Below are positions 55,409 to 64,000 of a DNA stretch of 64,000 bases, piece after piece. Each line of letters opens with the position of its first letter. Position 1 is the first letter of the stretch. Position numbers and translations under genes: made by a program. The stretch is from Candidatus Epulonipiscium viviparus. GTDB taxonomy: Bacteria > Bacillota > Clostridia > Lachnospirales > Cellulosilyticaceae. The notes beneath the pieces are model-generated. The model saw nothing but the letters and a program-made list of their open reading frames with translations. It was not told the DNA's origin and did not search any database. The stretch is from the NCBI RefSeq assembly GCF_030708075.1, contig NZ_CP117982.1, forward strand, positions 310,001 through 374,000. The letters run 5' to 3'.

Positions 55409-56203
55409 CCTGTAGTAGAACTTGTAATTAGCGAAAACAAAGCATTCGACGATATTGCGTACAGCATGTTATATGCTCAATTTAATGATCAGAGAGTTCA
55501 GGCGTCGCAGTCGTTCACTAGCAAGGTGGTTAATGGCGTCGAAACTGTAACTTACACTTTGGAAGATGATTTTGCGGCTTCTAACGATTTTTACATAGGC
55601 TTGAGTTATTTCGATGCTCAGCTTGATGACTACAACAACGAAAAAATTCAGAAAGTCGAAATAGTTTCGAGCGATGGAACAGTCTTAGGCGATGTTACTG
55701 ATGAAGCTATAATTGCTAACGGAAATACTATGTGGGAGGAAGATGCTGGCTTTTTGTTTAACGGTGCTGGCGTAAACTTTTTAATTACCACCGATACTCG
55801 CGACTATCAATTGGCAGTGCGAATTAAAGGTGTGCAAGAGGCAGTTGCTAGAGACTTTAGGGTTACTGGAATTGCTGGAGTTGCAGAAGCATTTATTATG
55901 CCTGACGATGTGGATTCTATGTCTAAATATTATCAAACGATTTTTGTAGATGATACCGATTTGTCTTCTGTAAAGCTTAAGTTTTTGGCAAGCGAGGGGG
56001 CTAATGTTCAGACTGCAGCTGCCAAGTCTCAAATTAGCGGCATTTCTGCTGTAGGTGAAAACAATTCCCTCAACGCATTTACCAGCGTGGCTGCAGATAA
56101 AATCGATAGCATTGCAAAGATCAGGTTGATCGGCGATGGGGGTGGTGAAATTTCTGGAACTCTCACGCAGATAAAATCGATAGCATTGCAAAGATCAGGT
56201 TGA
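55217..56203 (+). pseudogene. Piece 4: middle domain between the two tandem duplications
   Basis: The frame resumes in the second copy of the 169-bp duplication and runs through VVELVISENKAFDDIAYSML, SYFDAQLDDYNNEKIQKVEI and on to IDSIAKIRLIGDGGGEISGTL. It ends at TGA in the second copy of the 74-bp duplication. The frame arithmetic (169 = 3x56+1) shows that pieces 3 and 4 were one frame before the duplication. It is beta-rich and Asp-rich. No known domain is recognised. Confidence 0.65.
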
Positions 56204-56240
56204 TCGGCGATGGGGGTGGTGAAATTTCTGGAACTCTCAC
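56093..56240 (+). repeat. 74-bp tandem duplication
   Basis: Copies 56093-56166 and 56167-56240 are adjacent and identical. The length leaves remainder 2 modulo 3 and breaks the frame between pieces 4 and 5. Confidence 0.97.
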
Positions 56241-56895
56241 CATTACTGCAGATGATCAGGCACCTCAAGTTATTACGCTTAACGGCTTTGCGGCAAACTT
56301 AGCAATAACAACTGAGCAGCTCAAAACTGGATCTGCTTTTGTACCTTATACACAATTGATTCAAACCAATAATATTTCTAACGACATAGTTGCCAAATTC
56401 TCAATTATAGACGGTGAAAAACCTGACTGGCTAACGCTGGATCCAAATACTGGATATCTTCATGGAATGCCTAAAGCTGCAGGCGAACATACATTTATGG
56501 TAAAAGCCGAATTTAGTTCAGATGATGACAAATTTTCTGAATACGATTTGTCACCTTCTTACGCAAAGTTTACAATAACAACCTCAGAGGAATTAGTAAA
56601 CGAAGATGGCATTCCTGTCGACTCGTTTGTTACTGATGGGTTCGAAATCAAAACTCCATTGCCAAAGATCGAGGAAATCAAAGATCATTCGATTAAATTG
56701 ACAGGTGACATATCAGAAATTGTTGACGTATATATTGATGGACAAAAGTTAGTTAAAAATTCAGATTACAAAATTACTAGCTCTACAGAAGAGATTTCTA
56801 TCACTATATTCTCCGATGTATTTGAAGATTTAAGCGAGGATGAGCACATAGTGGCCGCAGAATTTGTGGATGATACTGCTCATTGTGGACCCTGA
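56200..56895 (+). pseudogene. Piece 5: He-PIG-like domain
   Basis: The frame continues after the 74-bp duplication (ISGTLTITADDQAPQVITLNG). A putative Ig-like He-PIG domain (FSIIDGEKPDWLTLDPNTG, then LHGMPKAAGEHTFMV) is followed by a DUF-like beta domain ending VAAEFVDDTA. The frame is lost near 56881 by one extra base; the +1 frame reads on into an acidic DPDGDKDDDK linker. Such domains are common in cell-surface proteins of Clostridia. Confidence 0.65.
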
Positions 56896-57566
56896 TGGCG
56901 ACAAAGATGATGACAAAGACGACGACAAAGACGACGACAGTGATATCTCCACTTAAACCTACGCCAGCAAAACCAACTGTTACAACCACTCCGACCGCTC
57001 CAACTGCTCCGCTTCCTCCTATTAGTATCAAAAAGGACGTTTCTCCAAGTGCTTGGTACTATAACGATGTGAAATGGATTTATGAGCAAGGGTTGATGTT
57101 TGGCCTATCTGTTGACCAATTCGGAATCGGCGTTCATAGCACTAGAGGTTCTATTGCTAATGTATTAGCGCTTCATGGAAATATCGATTTAACAAAATAT
57201 CCTTCGTCATTGCGTTGGTTTGACAGTTCCATGAAGTGGGCTTCAGAGTATAAATTATTTGGCTCTGATATAGCAGATGGGGCAACGCCTCTAACTAGAG
57301 AGTCTATGGCTGTTCTCATCAACAACTATTTAAAATATCAGGGATTTGTATTGCCAAAAGCTTCCGCTACAACTAAATTTACCGATATCAAAAATTTATC
57401 AGCAGAAAAACAAAACGCTATCAAAATTGCGAATCAGCTGGGATTACTTTCCGGAAAAAGTGCGACTACAATGGCGCCCAAAGATTTAGTAACGATGGAA
57501 GAAGTCGCGGCTATTGTTCACAGAGTTGATTCCCTATTATTACCAAAGACGATTGCTCACAATTAA
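56883..57566 (+). pseudogene. Piece 6: Pro/Thr linker and C-terminal SLH-like domains
   Basis: The real coding part begins about 56955 (PLKPTPAKPTVTTTPTAPTAP). SLH-type domains follow: KDVSPSAWYYNDVKWIYEQGLMFG, a second at KWASEYKLFGSDIAD with TRESMAVLINNYL, and a third at FTDIKNLSAEKQNAIKIANQLGL with MEEVAAIVHRV. These bind secondary cell-wall polymers and would anchor the protein at the surface. Upstream of 56955 this frame reads the KDDD linker DNA as Thr/Lys-rich sequence and is probably wrong. It ends at TAA 57564-57566. Confidence 0.75.
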
Positions 57567-57638
57567 TATGAATACGGAACTGCGGCATCTGCTGCAGTCT
57601 CCATGATATTTGATATATAAAAACGAGGAGGGTTTAAA

Positions 57639-57814
57639 GTGAAGAAAAAATTTAGTTATCTACTTGCCGGAGCTTTGCTATTACAATCGATGGCAACTGT
57701 CTCCCCTACTTTTGCTTTTACCGAAGATATTGCAATTTTATCTGACACCGATGCGGACATAACTTTTAACGTCGAAGCATTTATTCCACCAGAAGAGCGC
57801 GTAAAAGCATCATA
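57639..57814 (+). pseudogene. Signal peptide and N-terminus of the BspA-like protein, cut off by an inverted insert
   Basis: GTG at 57639 follows a strong GAGGAGG site. The 58 codons give a clean signal peptide (KKKFSYLLAGALLLQSMATVSPTFA) and a short mature start (FTEDIAILSDTDADITFNVEAF). It ends at an in-frame TAG, 57812-57814, exactly where sequence homologous to the opposite strand of the upstream surface gene begins. The reading frame is the same as that of the leucine-rich-repeat body from 58155 on, so the two were very probably one gene. Confidence 0.75.
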
Positions 57815-57895
57815 GCTGATAATGGATTCGACAGCAACAATATTACTGTCATCAAGCGGCAGCTCTGCGAGTTCAATAATCTCAGAAATAGTAAC

Positions 57896-58156
57896 ATCAG
57901 AGTGCTCATCAAAAAACATAGTGCTTAAATCTGCATCGCCAAAATGTTGTTCTAAAGGCAACAAAGTTCGTGCGCCAGACGGTTGAAGGAAGTGATAAAT
58001 AGTTGGAGTGAACGAAAACTCGGGAATGAACTCGGCATCAAATTCACCAGGAATGGCAACTACAGGAATTGAATCATTAGGAGTCAACACACCAATGGAA
58101 GGCACACCAATAGAAGGAACACCAATAGAAGGAACACCAATAGAAGGAACACCAAT
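57896..58156 (-). repeat. Right copy of the 261-bp inverted repeat
   Basis: This is the reverse complement of 54558-54818. On the minus strand it encodes the IGVPS to FFDEHSD segment and then reads on in frame into about 27 further residues (VTISEIIELAELPLDD and following) that the left copy lacks. Confidence 0.93.
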
Positions 58157-61100
58157 TGGCAAAAATACAACTTCTATCGGAGACACAGTTTTTTATAACA
58201 CCGTTAGGTTATCGCATATTGATTTTGGAGACTCATTAATTAGCATTGGCGAGCTGACCTTTGCAAACTGCGACTCTCTAACTTCGATGACGTTTCCCAA
58301 AACTTTGGAGGTACTTGGCGAGGCCGCGTTTTATCACTGTGGTCAGTTAGCTAACGTATTATTTGCTGCTGGCTCGGATATGATTATTGGCGATAATGCG
58401 TTTAGCACTTGTGTTAAGCTGACTTCTATCAATATTCCATCCCGAGTTAAATCCATCGGAACTGCAGCATTCAACAATTGCGTCTCTCTCATAAATGTAA
58501 CATTTGAGGAGGGTATCGAGGCTATTGATCAAGCTGCATTTATGGGTACCAAAATTACCACTCTCACATTGCCACACTCTCTAAAGCATACTGATTGGGC
58601 TTTTTATAATCTAACTACTCTCACATCGGTAACCCTTCCTTCTGATGCAGTAGCTATAGGTGAACATATGTTCGAAAATTGTATTAGACTAGCTTCTATT
58701 AATATACCAACTTCGGTTCGAGAAATCGGCGACTCTGCTTTCGAAGGATGCGCTTCGTTAACCCAAGTCAAAATTCCAGAGAGCGTTACCAAACTGGGCA
58801 AGGGAGCATTTCAAGATTGCATACATCTTGTTTCTATAAATATTCCAGCAGGCGTGAGTGTTATTTCAGACTATCTGTTCAGCGGATGCCTTGCTTTAGA
58901 AGCTGTGCCTATAAGCGACAAAATTACCTCCATCGGCAACTGGGCATTCTACCGCTGCGAAACTATTTCTGAACTAAACATTCCATCTTCTGTAAAAACG
59001 ATTGGCTCTTCTGCCTTTAGAAGTATGGATAGCTTGCTCGAGCTTTCGTTGCCAGATTCTGTTACATCACTTGGTTCGTACGCTTTTATGGATGCTACCA
59101 ATCTCAACAAAATTAAACTTTCGAAGGGCACATTTTATAACTGCTCTTCGCTATCAGAAATTACTATTCCAGATAGCGTGACCACTCTTTCTAACGAAGC
59201 ATTTAGGAATGCACACAACCTTCATACGATATCGTTGCCTGCAAATTTAATTAATGCTGGAGAAGATATTTTTAGAGATTGCGACAACTTGGGTACCGTG
59301 TTATTTGCTGGTAATGCCGCACAATGGCGCAACTTAGAAATCCAACTCCCAGAGTTCACTATGTTGATATGCTCTGGAGATACTGATGTGGATGTTGAAA
59401 CCGATTGGCTAGAAATTGAGGGAATTGTCGGTGGAAGAATTAAATTTAATAAAGAAGTTGGGGCTATTACTGATGCGGAGTTTTCTGTCACCTCTGCCAA
59501 TATTCCAGCTCAGATCGACGGGGTGGATGTAGTGGCAATTACTTCCAATGCATTTCGAGGTTGCTCTAATCTTAAATCTATTTCGATGCCAGAATCGATT
59601 ACATATATTGGCGCCAATGCATTTCGAGGATGTAGCTTCTTAGAAGAAGTCAATTTCTCATCCAACCTATCCAACCTAAGTTATCTTGGCGAATGGAGTT
59701 TTGCATTTTGCGATGCTCTCACTTCTGTAGATATACCTAGTCAAAAACTCACCGTTGTTCAGGAGGCGGCTTTCTATGCTTGTATAAACCTACGCGATGT
59801 TGTGCTTCCAGATTCTGTTGTTCATATTGATAGTGGTGCATTCCAATATTGTACAGATCTAGTTAATTTAACGTTACCATATGAGTTAAAAGAAATTACT
59901 GCCTATGCATTCAAGGGGTGCTCGAGCTTGCTATCGATCAAATTTCCGAATAACCTTGGCAAAATCGATCGCCTAGCATTTGAGGATTGTACTAGTTTAG
60001 AGTCTATTGCATTGCCAGTTAGCATTCACACTATAGAAGATGATGCCTTCAAAAGTACTGCAGTTAAGACTATCCACTATGCTGGCTCAGAATCGATGTG
60101 GGTTAACACCAAAATTAAGTTAGATGATGCTGGATTTTCAAATACGGTTAAGCTACTCTATAGCAGTAACGACCCCGATATAGTTCAACCGCCTACTATT
60201 TGGATTGAAGTTGATGGCATTGAAGGCGGTAAAATCGAATTCGATACCAAAACTGGGAGCATTCTCGATGCTGAGACAACGATCACCTCTGCAAACATTC
60301 CGTCTGTAATTAATGGGGTTACTGTCAAAAAAATTGATTCCTATGCATTTTCGCTGTGCAATCAGTTAACTTCCGTTACAATCCCATCATCTATAACTGC
60401 TATGCAAAACTATGCTTTTAAGGATTGCACCAGCTTGGAAACTGTTACTATAATCTCGACGAAGCTAGACAAAATCTCTCTTCAAACTACCACTATAGTA
60501 TCTCCCGAAATTGATGCCATTGCTAATTTACAAGGCGTTCAATTGATTGGTCATGGCGCGTTTTGGGGCTGTTCTAATCTCAAAAATGTAACCTTGGCAG
60601 AGAGTGTTATTAAAATAGGCAATAGCGTTTTCGAAGACTGTGTGAGTCTCGAATATTTGGCTCTACCTCCATATGTTACAGAACTTGGCTCGAGATCATT
60701 TTGGAATTGTCCAAACCTCGGGCGCATCGATTTTGGAGGCACTCAAGCAGTGTGGGACTCATTTGCTGCAACGACTGATCCGCACACCACGGTTGTTTGC
60801 AATGATACAGTAGAATCTCAATTTATTACAGTTGACGGAGTGATCGGTGGTGGAGTGAAATTTGCAAATGGAGTCATTGTAGATGTTGAAGATACCGTCA
60901 CCTCTGCCGATATTCCTAGCCAAATTAATGGTGAAGACGTCGTCGAGATCGGTGCGGCGGCCTTCTACAATGCGAAGCTGGTAACGGACATAACATTGCC
61001 CAATACTATAACTCGCATCGGAGATAGCGCATTTACAAATTGTGAAGCACTTACCTCAATAACAATTCCAGCTTCTTTTACGACTGGTGGCGTAAAAGCA

Positions 61101-64000
61101 TTCAACGGGTGCGACAGCCTAGAGACTATATATTTTGAAGGATCACGAGCTGAGTGGAATGACGCCGGCCTTATTGCTCCCCAAAATACTGCAATCCACT
61201 ATGGAATAACCGAAAATTGGGTATCTTTACCAGGAATAGAAGGTGGCAAAATTAAGTTTGATTTCAAAACAGGTACCATTACCGATGCAGAAGAAACCAT
61301 TACTTCTGCAGTCATCCCAGAATTTATCGTAGACGGCGTTATGCTCATGGATGGCTTTAACACAATTGATGTTCGAGTTAATGCTATTGCAAACGACGCT
61401 TTTAAAAATTGTACTCAACTAACGACACTAGCTCTTCCTATAGGATTGCAATCAATCGGAGAAGCTGCGTTTGTAAACACAGCGCTCGAAACCATGATTA
61501 TCCCCGATTCTGTCACACAAATCGCTCCCTCAATTGTACAAGGCAACACAACAATACAAACTATTTACTATGGCGGATCTCTAGACAAGTGGAAATTATT
61601 TAATATCGATATACGAGATAATGTTGTTATAATTTCAGATAATATTGGACCAATCGATCCCAATGAGTTTGTTCGAGTGCCGGGCATAGAAGGTGGCAAA
61701 ATTAAGTTTAACGCTAGCACGGGCGCAATCACCGACGCAGAAAATTCCATCACTATTGCCAACATTCCTGCAGCCCTAAACGGAATAGCCGTTACTACTA
61801 TCGGTCCAGAAGTATTTCAGCGCAATACAAATTTGGTGGAGCTCACCTTGCCAGATAGCATAACAACAATCGGTAAAGAGGCATTCCAATTTTGCGATGC
61901 TCTCACAAATGTTACCATCCCAGCTAGCGTTAAATCCATAGGCGATTTTGCGTTTGCAAGATCCAAAGCTTTAACAGAAATAACTTTACAATCCACCGAC
62001 GCCGATATTGACCTCTCTACATTTTGGAATCCATATATCGACTCCACAATATATTTTGCGGGTACCAAAGCAGAATGGCTAGCGTTTGATACCGGGATCT
62101 CTGTAAAAACCGCAATGGCATTTGATGGTAATACAACAGCAGATGAAGAATGGAATACGCTACATCCAGTAGAAGGAATTTTAGGCGGTGGAGTCAAGTT
62201 TGATAAAGAGTCAGGCACAATCACTGCTGCGGAATCCACAATCACTGCAGCAACCATCCCGGGTCAAATCGCCGGTGTTGCAGTTACCGCAATTGGCAAT
62301 TCAGCTTTTAGATGGAACTTTTCTCTCACTGAAGTTGTGCTTCCAAACACAGTAACCAAAATCGGGCATCAAGCTTTCTATGATAATAGTGACAAGCTAA
62401 AGACAATGCTTCTTCCAGACTCTATAACATCTATTGGCGAGCAAGCATTTGCGTTTTGCGACGGCCTAACCGACATCACGCTTCCAGATTCACTGCAAAT
62501 TCTCGAACCCAATACATTCTACGGTTGTACCAATCTATCTAAAGTAAAATTACCATCGATGCTAGTTTCGATCGGTCTCAATGCTTTTTACAATACGGCA
62601 ATCGAGGAATTAGCGATTCCGGCATCCGTCAATAAAATCAGTACGTCTTCATCTCTCGCAAACACAACATTTCCAGAGAGTATAACGACAATTTATTTTG
62701 CCGGAACCGAAGAAGCGTGGAACAACTTAAAAACCAGACTTGCAGCTACTACAACTGTGTACTTTGAACATTTAGGACCTATTGATCCAGACGATTGGAT
62801 TGCAATACCTGGTGCTGTAGATGGCAAAATTAAATTTAATCCAGCAACGGGGCAAATAACAGCTGTCCAACATACAATAACATCTCTCAAAATTCCAGAA
62901 ACTATCAACAACATTGCAGTCACATCGCTTGCTAACAACCTCTTCGTCGATGCCAATACACTCGAAACTGTAATTTTACCAAAAGGCATTCAAGTCGGCG
63001 CTGATGCGTTATGGGCAAACGAGATAACAGTCTATTACGCAGGTACCGCGCAAGAGTGGGTAGCCCTCAACGCCTCGCTTCCATTTGATGCTTCGATTAT
63101 TTTAGAGAGCGATGGACCAGACGATCTAACATTCAGCGATGAACTTCAACCAACATATTCTGTAATGGGGCAAAATGTTAAATTTGACAAAAACACCGGA
63201 ACCATCGTTTCGGCAAATCCACTAATAGCAGATGGCACCATTCCAGCAGTTGTTGACGGTATAAAAGTTACCGCTATCGGAGCATCCGCATTCCGTGGCA
63301 ACAGCGCACTAACCAAGGTGACAATTCCGCAAGGTATAGAGTCCGTTGGCGCATCAGCTTTTGCTGCAAGTCCAAACTTGACCACCGTCATAATACCGCT
63401 ATTAACTTCTGCTGCATCCAATATCTTTGCAGACTGCCCTTCATTAGCAACGATATATTTTGAAGGCACGCAAGCCCAATGGTCAGCGTTGGGGATCAGC
63501 ATTCCATCTTCTGTACAAATAAATTATGAGCGATACCCAATTTCTGCAGATGCGTGGCGAGATGTTGCAGGCATTGTGGGTGGCTCCATAAAATTTGATG
63601 AAGACACGGGCACTATCACCGATGCTCAGGATACCATCACAACTGCCAACATTCCTGCTAAAATAAATGGGGCTACAGTATTAGAAATCGGATCGGGAGC
63701 ATTCGAAAATCTCACAGCACTAACCAATGTTCGCATCCCGTATGGCGTAACCACAATTTCGGACAATGCCTTTAAAGGTACTGGGCTAGTTAGCATTGTA
63801 CTTCCAGAATCCGTCACATCTGCTGCAGCAGACATTTTTGCCAACTGCGAAAACTTGGCAACTATATATTTTGGAGGAACTGAAGCTGAGTGGCTTTCGT
63901 TGGGAGTATCGTTATCTTCAAACACAATTGTAGTTTATGAGAGCCAAGGGCCTATTGATCCAGATGCGTGGCTAACAGTTGAAGGCATCGAGGGTGGTAG
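58155..64000 (+). CDS. Giant BspA-like leucine-rich-repeat surface protein (3' end outside window)
   Basis: One frame is open from ~57996 (first ATG 58026) to the window end. Protein of the expected type begins at 58155 and spans over 1940 residues. It consists of LRR_5/BspA repeats (SIGDSAFEGCASLTQVKIPESV type). From 59400 on, modules each begin with a strand like VEGIEGGKIKFD-TGTITDAE and end with TIYFGGTEAEWLSL; about ten are seen, near 59410, 60210, 60830, 61235, 61680, 62170, 62810, 63160, 63570 and 63985. BspA-like proteins bind host or matrix molecules. The signal peptide is separated from it by the inverted insert, so as written it would not be secreted. Confidence 0.88.
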   Translation, partial: MGKNTTSIGDTVFYNTVRLSHIDFGDSLISIGELTFANCDSLTSMTFPKTLEVLGEAAFYHCGQLANVLFAAGSDMIIGDNAFSTCVKLTSINIPSRVKSIGTAAFNNCVSLINVTFEEGIEAIDQAAFMGTKITTLTLPHSLKHTDWAFYNLTTLTSVTLPSDAVAIGEHMFENCIRLASINIPTSVREIGDSAFEGCASLTQVKIPESVTKLGKGAFQDCIHLVSINIPAGVSVISDYLFSGCLALEAVPISDKITSIGNWAFYRCETISELNIPSSVKTIGSSAFRSMDSLLELSLPDSVTSLGSYAFMDATNLNKIKLSKGTFYNCSSLSEITIPDSVTTLSNEAFRNAHNLHTISLPANLINAGEDIFRDCDNLGTVLFAGNAAQWRNLEIQLPEFTMLICSGDTDVDVETDWLEIEGIVGGRIKFNKEVGAITDAEFSVTSANIPAQIDGVDVVAITSNAFRGCSNLKSISMPESITYIGANAFRGCSFLEEVNFSSNLSNLSYLGEWSFAFCDALTSVDIPSQKLTVVQEAAFYACINLRDVVLPDSVVHIDSGAFQYCTDLVNLTLPYELKEITAYAFKGCSSLLSIKFPNNLGKIDRLAFEDCTSLESIALPVSIHTIEDDAFKSTAVKTIHYAGSESMWVNTKIKLDDAGFSNTVKLLYSSNDPDIVQPPTIWIEVDGIEGGKIEFDTKTGSILDAETTITSANIPSVINGVTVKKIDSYAFSLCNQLTSVTIPSSITAMQNYAFKDCTSLETVTIISTKLDKISLQTTTIVSPEIDAIANLQGVQLIGHGAFWGCSNLKNVTLAESVIKIGNSVFEDCVSLEYLALPPYVTELGSRSFWNCPNLGRIDFGGTQAVWDSFAATTDPHTTVVCNDTVESQFITVDGVIGGGVKFANGVIVDVEDTVTSADIPSQINGEDVVEIGAAAFYNAKLVTDITLPNTITRIGDSAFTNCEALTSITIPASFTTGGVKAFNGCDSLETIYFEGSRAEWNDAGLIAPQNTAIHYGITENWVSLPGIEGGKIKFDFKTGTITDAEETITSAVIPEFIVDGVMLMDGFNTIDVRVNAIANDAFKNCTQLTTLALPIGLQSIGEAAFVNTALETMIIPDSVTQIAPSIVQGNTTIQTIYYGGSLDKWKLFNIDIRDNVVIISDNIGPIDPNEFVRVPGIEGGKIKFNASTGAITDAENSITIANIPAALNGIAVTTIGPEVFQRNTNLVELTLPDSITTIGKEAFQFCDALTNVTIPASVKSIGDFAFARSKALTEITLQSTDADIDLSTFWNPYIDSTIYFAGTKAEWLAFDTGISVKTAMAFDGNTTADEEWNTLHPVEGILGGGVKFDKESGTITAAESTITAATIPGQIAGVAVTAIGNSAFRWNFSLTEVVLPNTVTKIGHQAFYDNSDKLKTMLLPDSITSIGEQAFAFCDGLTDITLPDSLQILEPNTFYGCTNLSKVKLPSMLVSIGLNAFYNTAIEELAIPASVNKISTSSSLANTTFPESITTIYFAGTEEAWNNLKTRLAATTTVYFEHLGPIDPDDWIAIPGAVDGKIKFNPATGQITAVQHTITSLKIPETINNIAVTSLANNLFVDANTLETVILPKGIQVGADALWANEITVYYAGTAQEWVALNASLPFDASIILESDGPDDLTFSDELQPTYSVMGQNVKFDKNTGTIVSANPLIADGTIPAVVDGIKVTAIGASAFRGNSALTKVTIPQGIESVGASAFAASPNLTTVIIPLLTSAASNIFADCPSLATIYFEGTQAQWSALGISIPSSVQINYERYPISADAWRDVAGIVGGSIKFDEDTGTITDAQDTITTANIPAKINGATVLEIGSGAFENLTALTNVRIPYGVTTISDNAFKGTGLVSIVLPESVTSAAADIFANCENLATIYFGGTEAEWLSLGVSLSSNTIVVYESQGPIDPDAWLTVEGIEGG

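Larger units (their letters stand above)
52346..57566 (+). pseudogene. Secreted repeat-rich SLH surface protein, split into six frames
   Basis: Taken together this is one former gene: signal peptide, Pro/Asp/Thr repeats, long Asp/Ser/Ala repeats, an IGVPS-repeat segment, a mixed domain, a He-PIG-like domain (DWLTLDPNTGYLHGMP), an acidic KDDD linker, a Pro/Thr linker and SLH-like domains. Breaks are an extra T at ~54031, a shift at ~54819, a 169-bp tandem duplication at 55240, a 74-bp tandem duplication at 56167, and single-base shifts at ~56881 and ~56954. Removing one copy of each duplication restores the frame. The breaks could be true decay, sequence errors or assembly faults. The pieces are listed separately. 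Confidence 0.8.

Noticed and set aside
57656-58186. Minus-strand frame of 176 codons containing the IGVPS and DEHSD sequence, as a gene of its own
   Set aside because: It is an inverted fragment with no ribosome site, and its end is simply the reverse of the BspA signal-peptide region. It is treated as part of the inverted repeat.

Overview
The window is AT-rich, low-GC bacterial DNA from an obligately anaerobic, fermentative Gram-positive bacterium, most likely class Clostridia. Evidence: a glycyl radical enzyme, Asr-type anaerobic sulfite reductase, Cys-type sulfatases, perfect sigma-A-like promoters, AGGAGG ribosome sites, a CcpA cre box, and S-layer-type and BspA-type surface proteins. 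A placement near Lachnospirales (Cellulosilyticum/Epulonipiscium-like) is only a guess. No rRNA, tRNA, CRISPR, IS element or phage gene was seen.

Region 1 (1-11961) reads as one long catabolic operon on the + strand. It holds the 3' end of a glycyl radical enzyme, a Zn-dependent sugar-alcohol dehydrogenase, an FGGY kinase, a glycerol dehydrogenase, a cre site, a galactitol-type PTS IIC, a URO-D family protein, deoxyribose-phosphate aldolase, a ribose-type ABC transporter, a GPH sugar symporter and a terminator. A second glycerol dehydrogenase follows with its own promoter. Together these suggest radical-based breakdown of a polyol or deoxysugar to triose phosphate plus a small carbonyl that GldA reduces.

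Region 2 (13.1-31 kb) mixes housekeeping and sensory genes: a 54-codon small gene, NamZ-NagZ muropeptide recycling, two chemoreceptors (one with an extracytoplasmic CZB-like zinc motif), a large Hsp70/actin-fold ATPase with an acidic insert, an Lrp regulator-aminotransferase pair, enolase, a nucleotidyltransferase, a TGS-less threonyl-tRNA synthetase with an unknown partner gene, and a LysM-G5-M23 cell-wall hydrolase.

Region 3 (31-52 kb) holds an asrABC operon ending in an old-yellow-enzyme flavoprotein, a second deoC, a DUF4349 lipoprotein, a PLP lyase-miaB-mutS-mutL-MYG1 operon, and a minus-strand operon of two sulfatases with ddl and murI. MutL carries about 38 copies of a 9-residue repeat between its ATPase and endonuclease domains.

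Region 4 (52-64 kb) is a surface-protein locus. A repeat-rich secreted protein with SLH-like C-terminal domains is broken into six reading-frame pieces, apparently by four single-base shifts and two frame-breaking tandem duplications (169 and 74 bp). Next to it, a giant BspA-like leucine-rich-repeat protein, open to the window end, is separated from its signal peptide by an inverted copy of part of the first gene. The repeat-expanded MutL, the duplications and the inverted copy are the most unusual content here. An assembly artefact is the main competing explanation for the rearranged parts.
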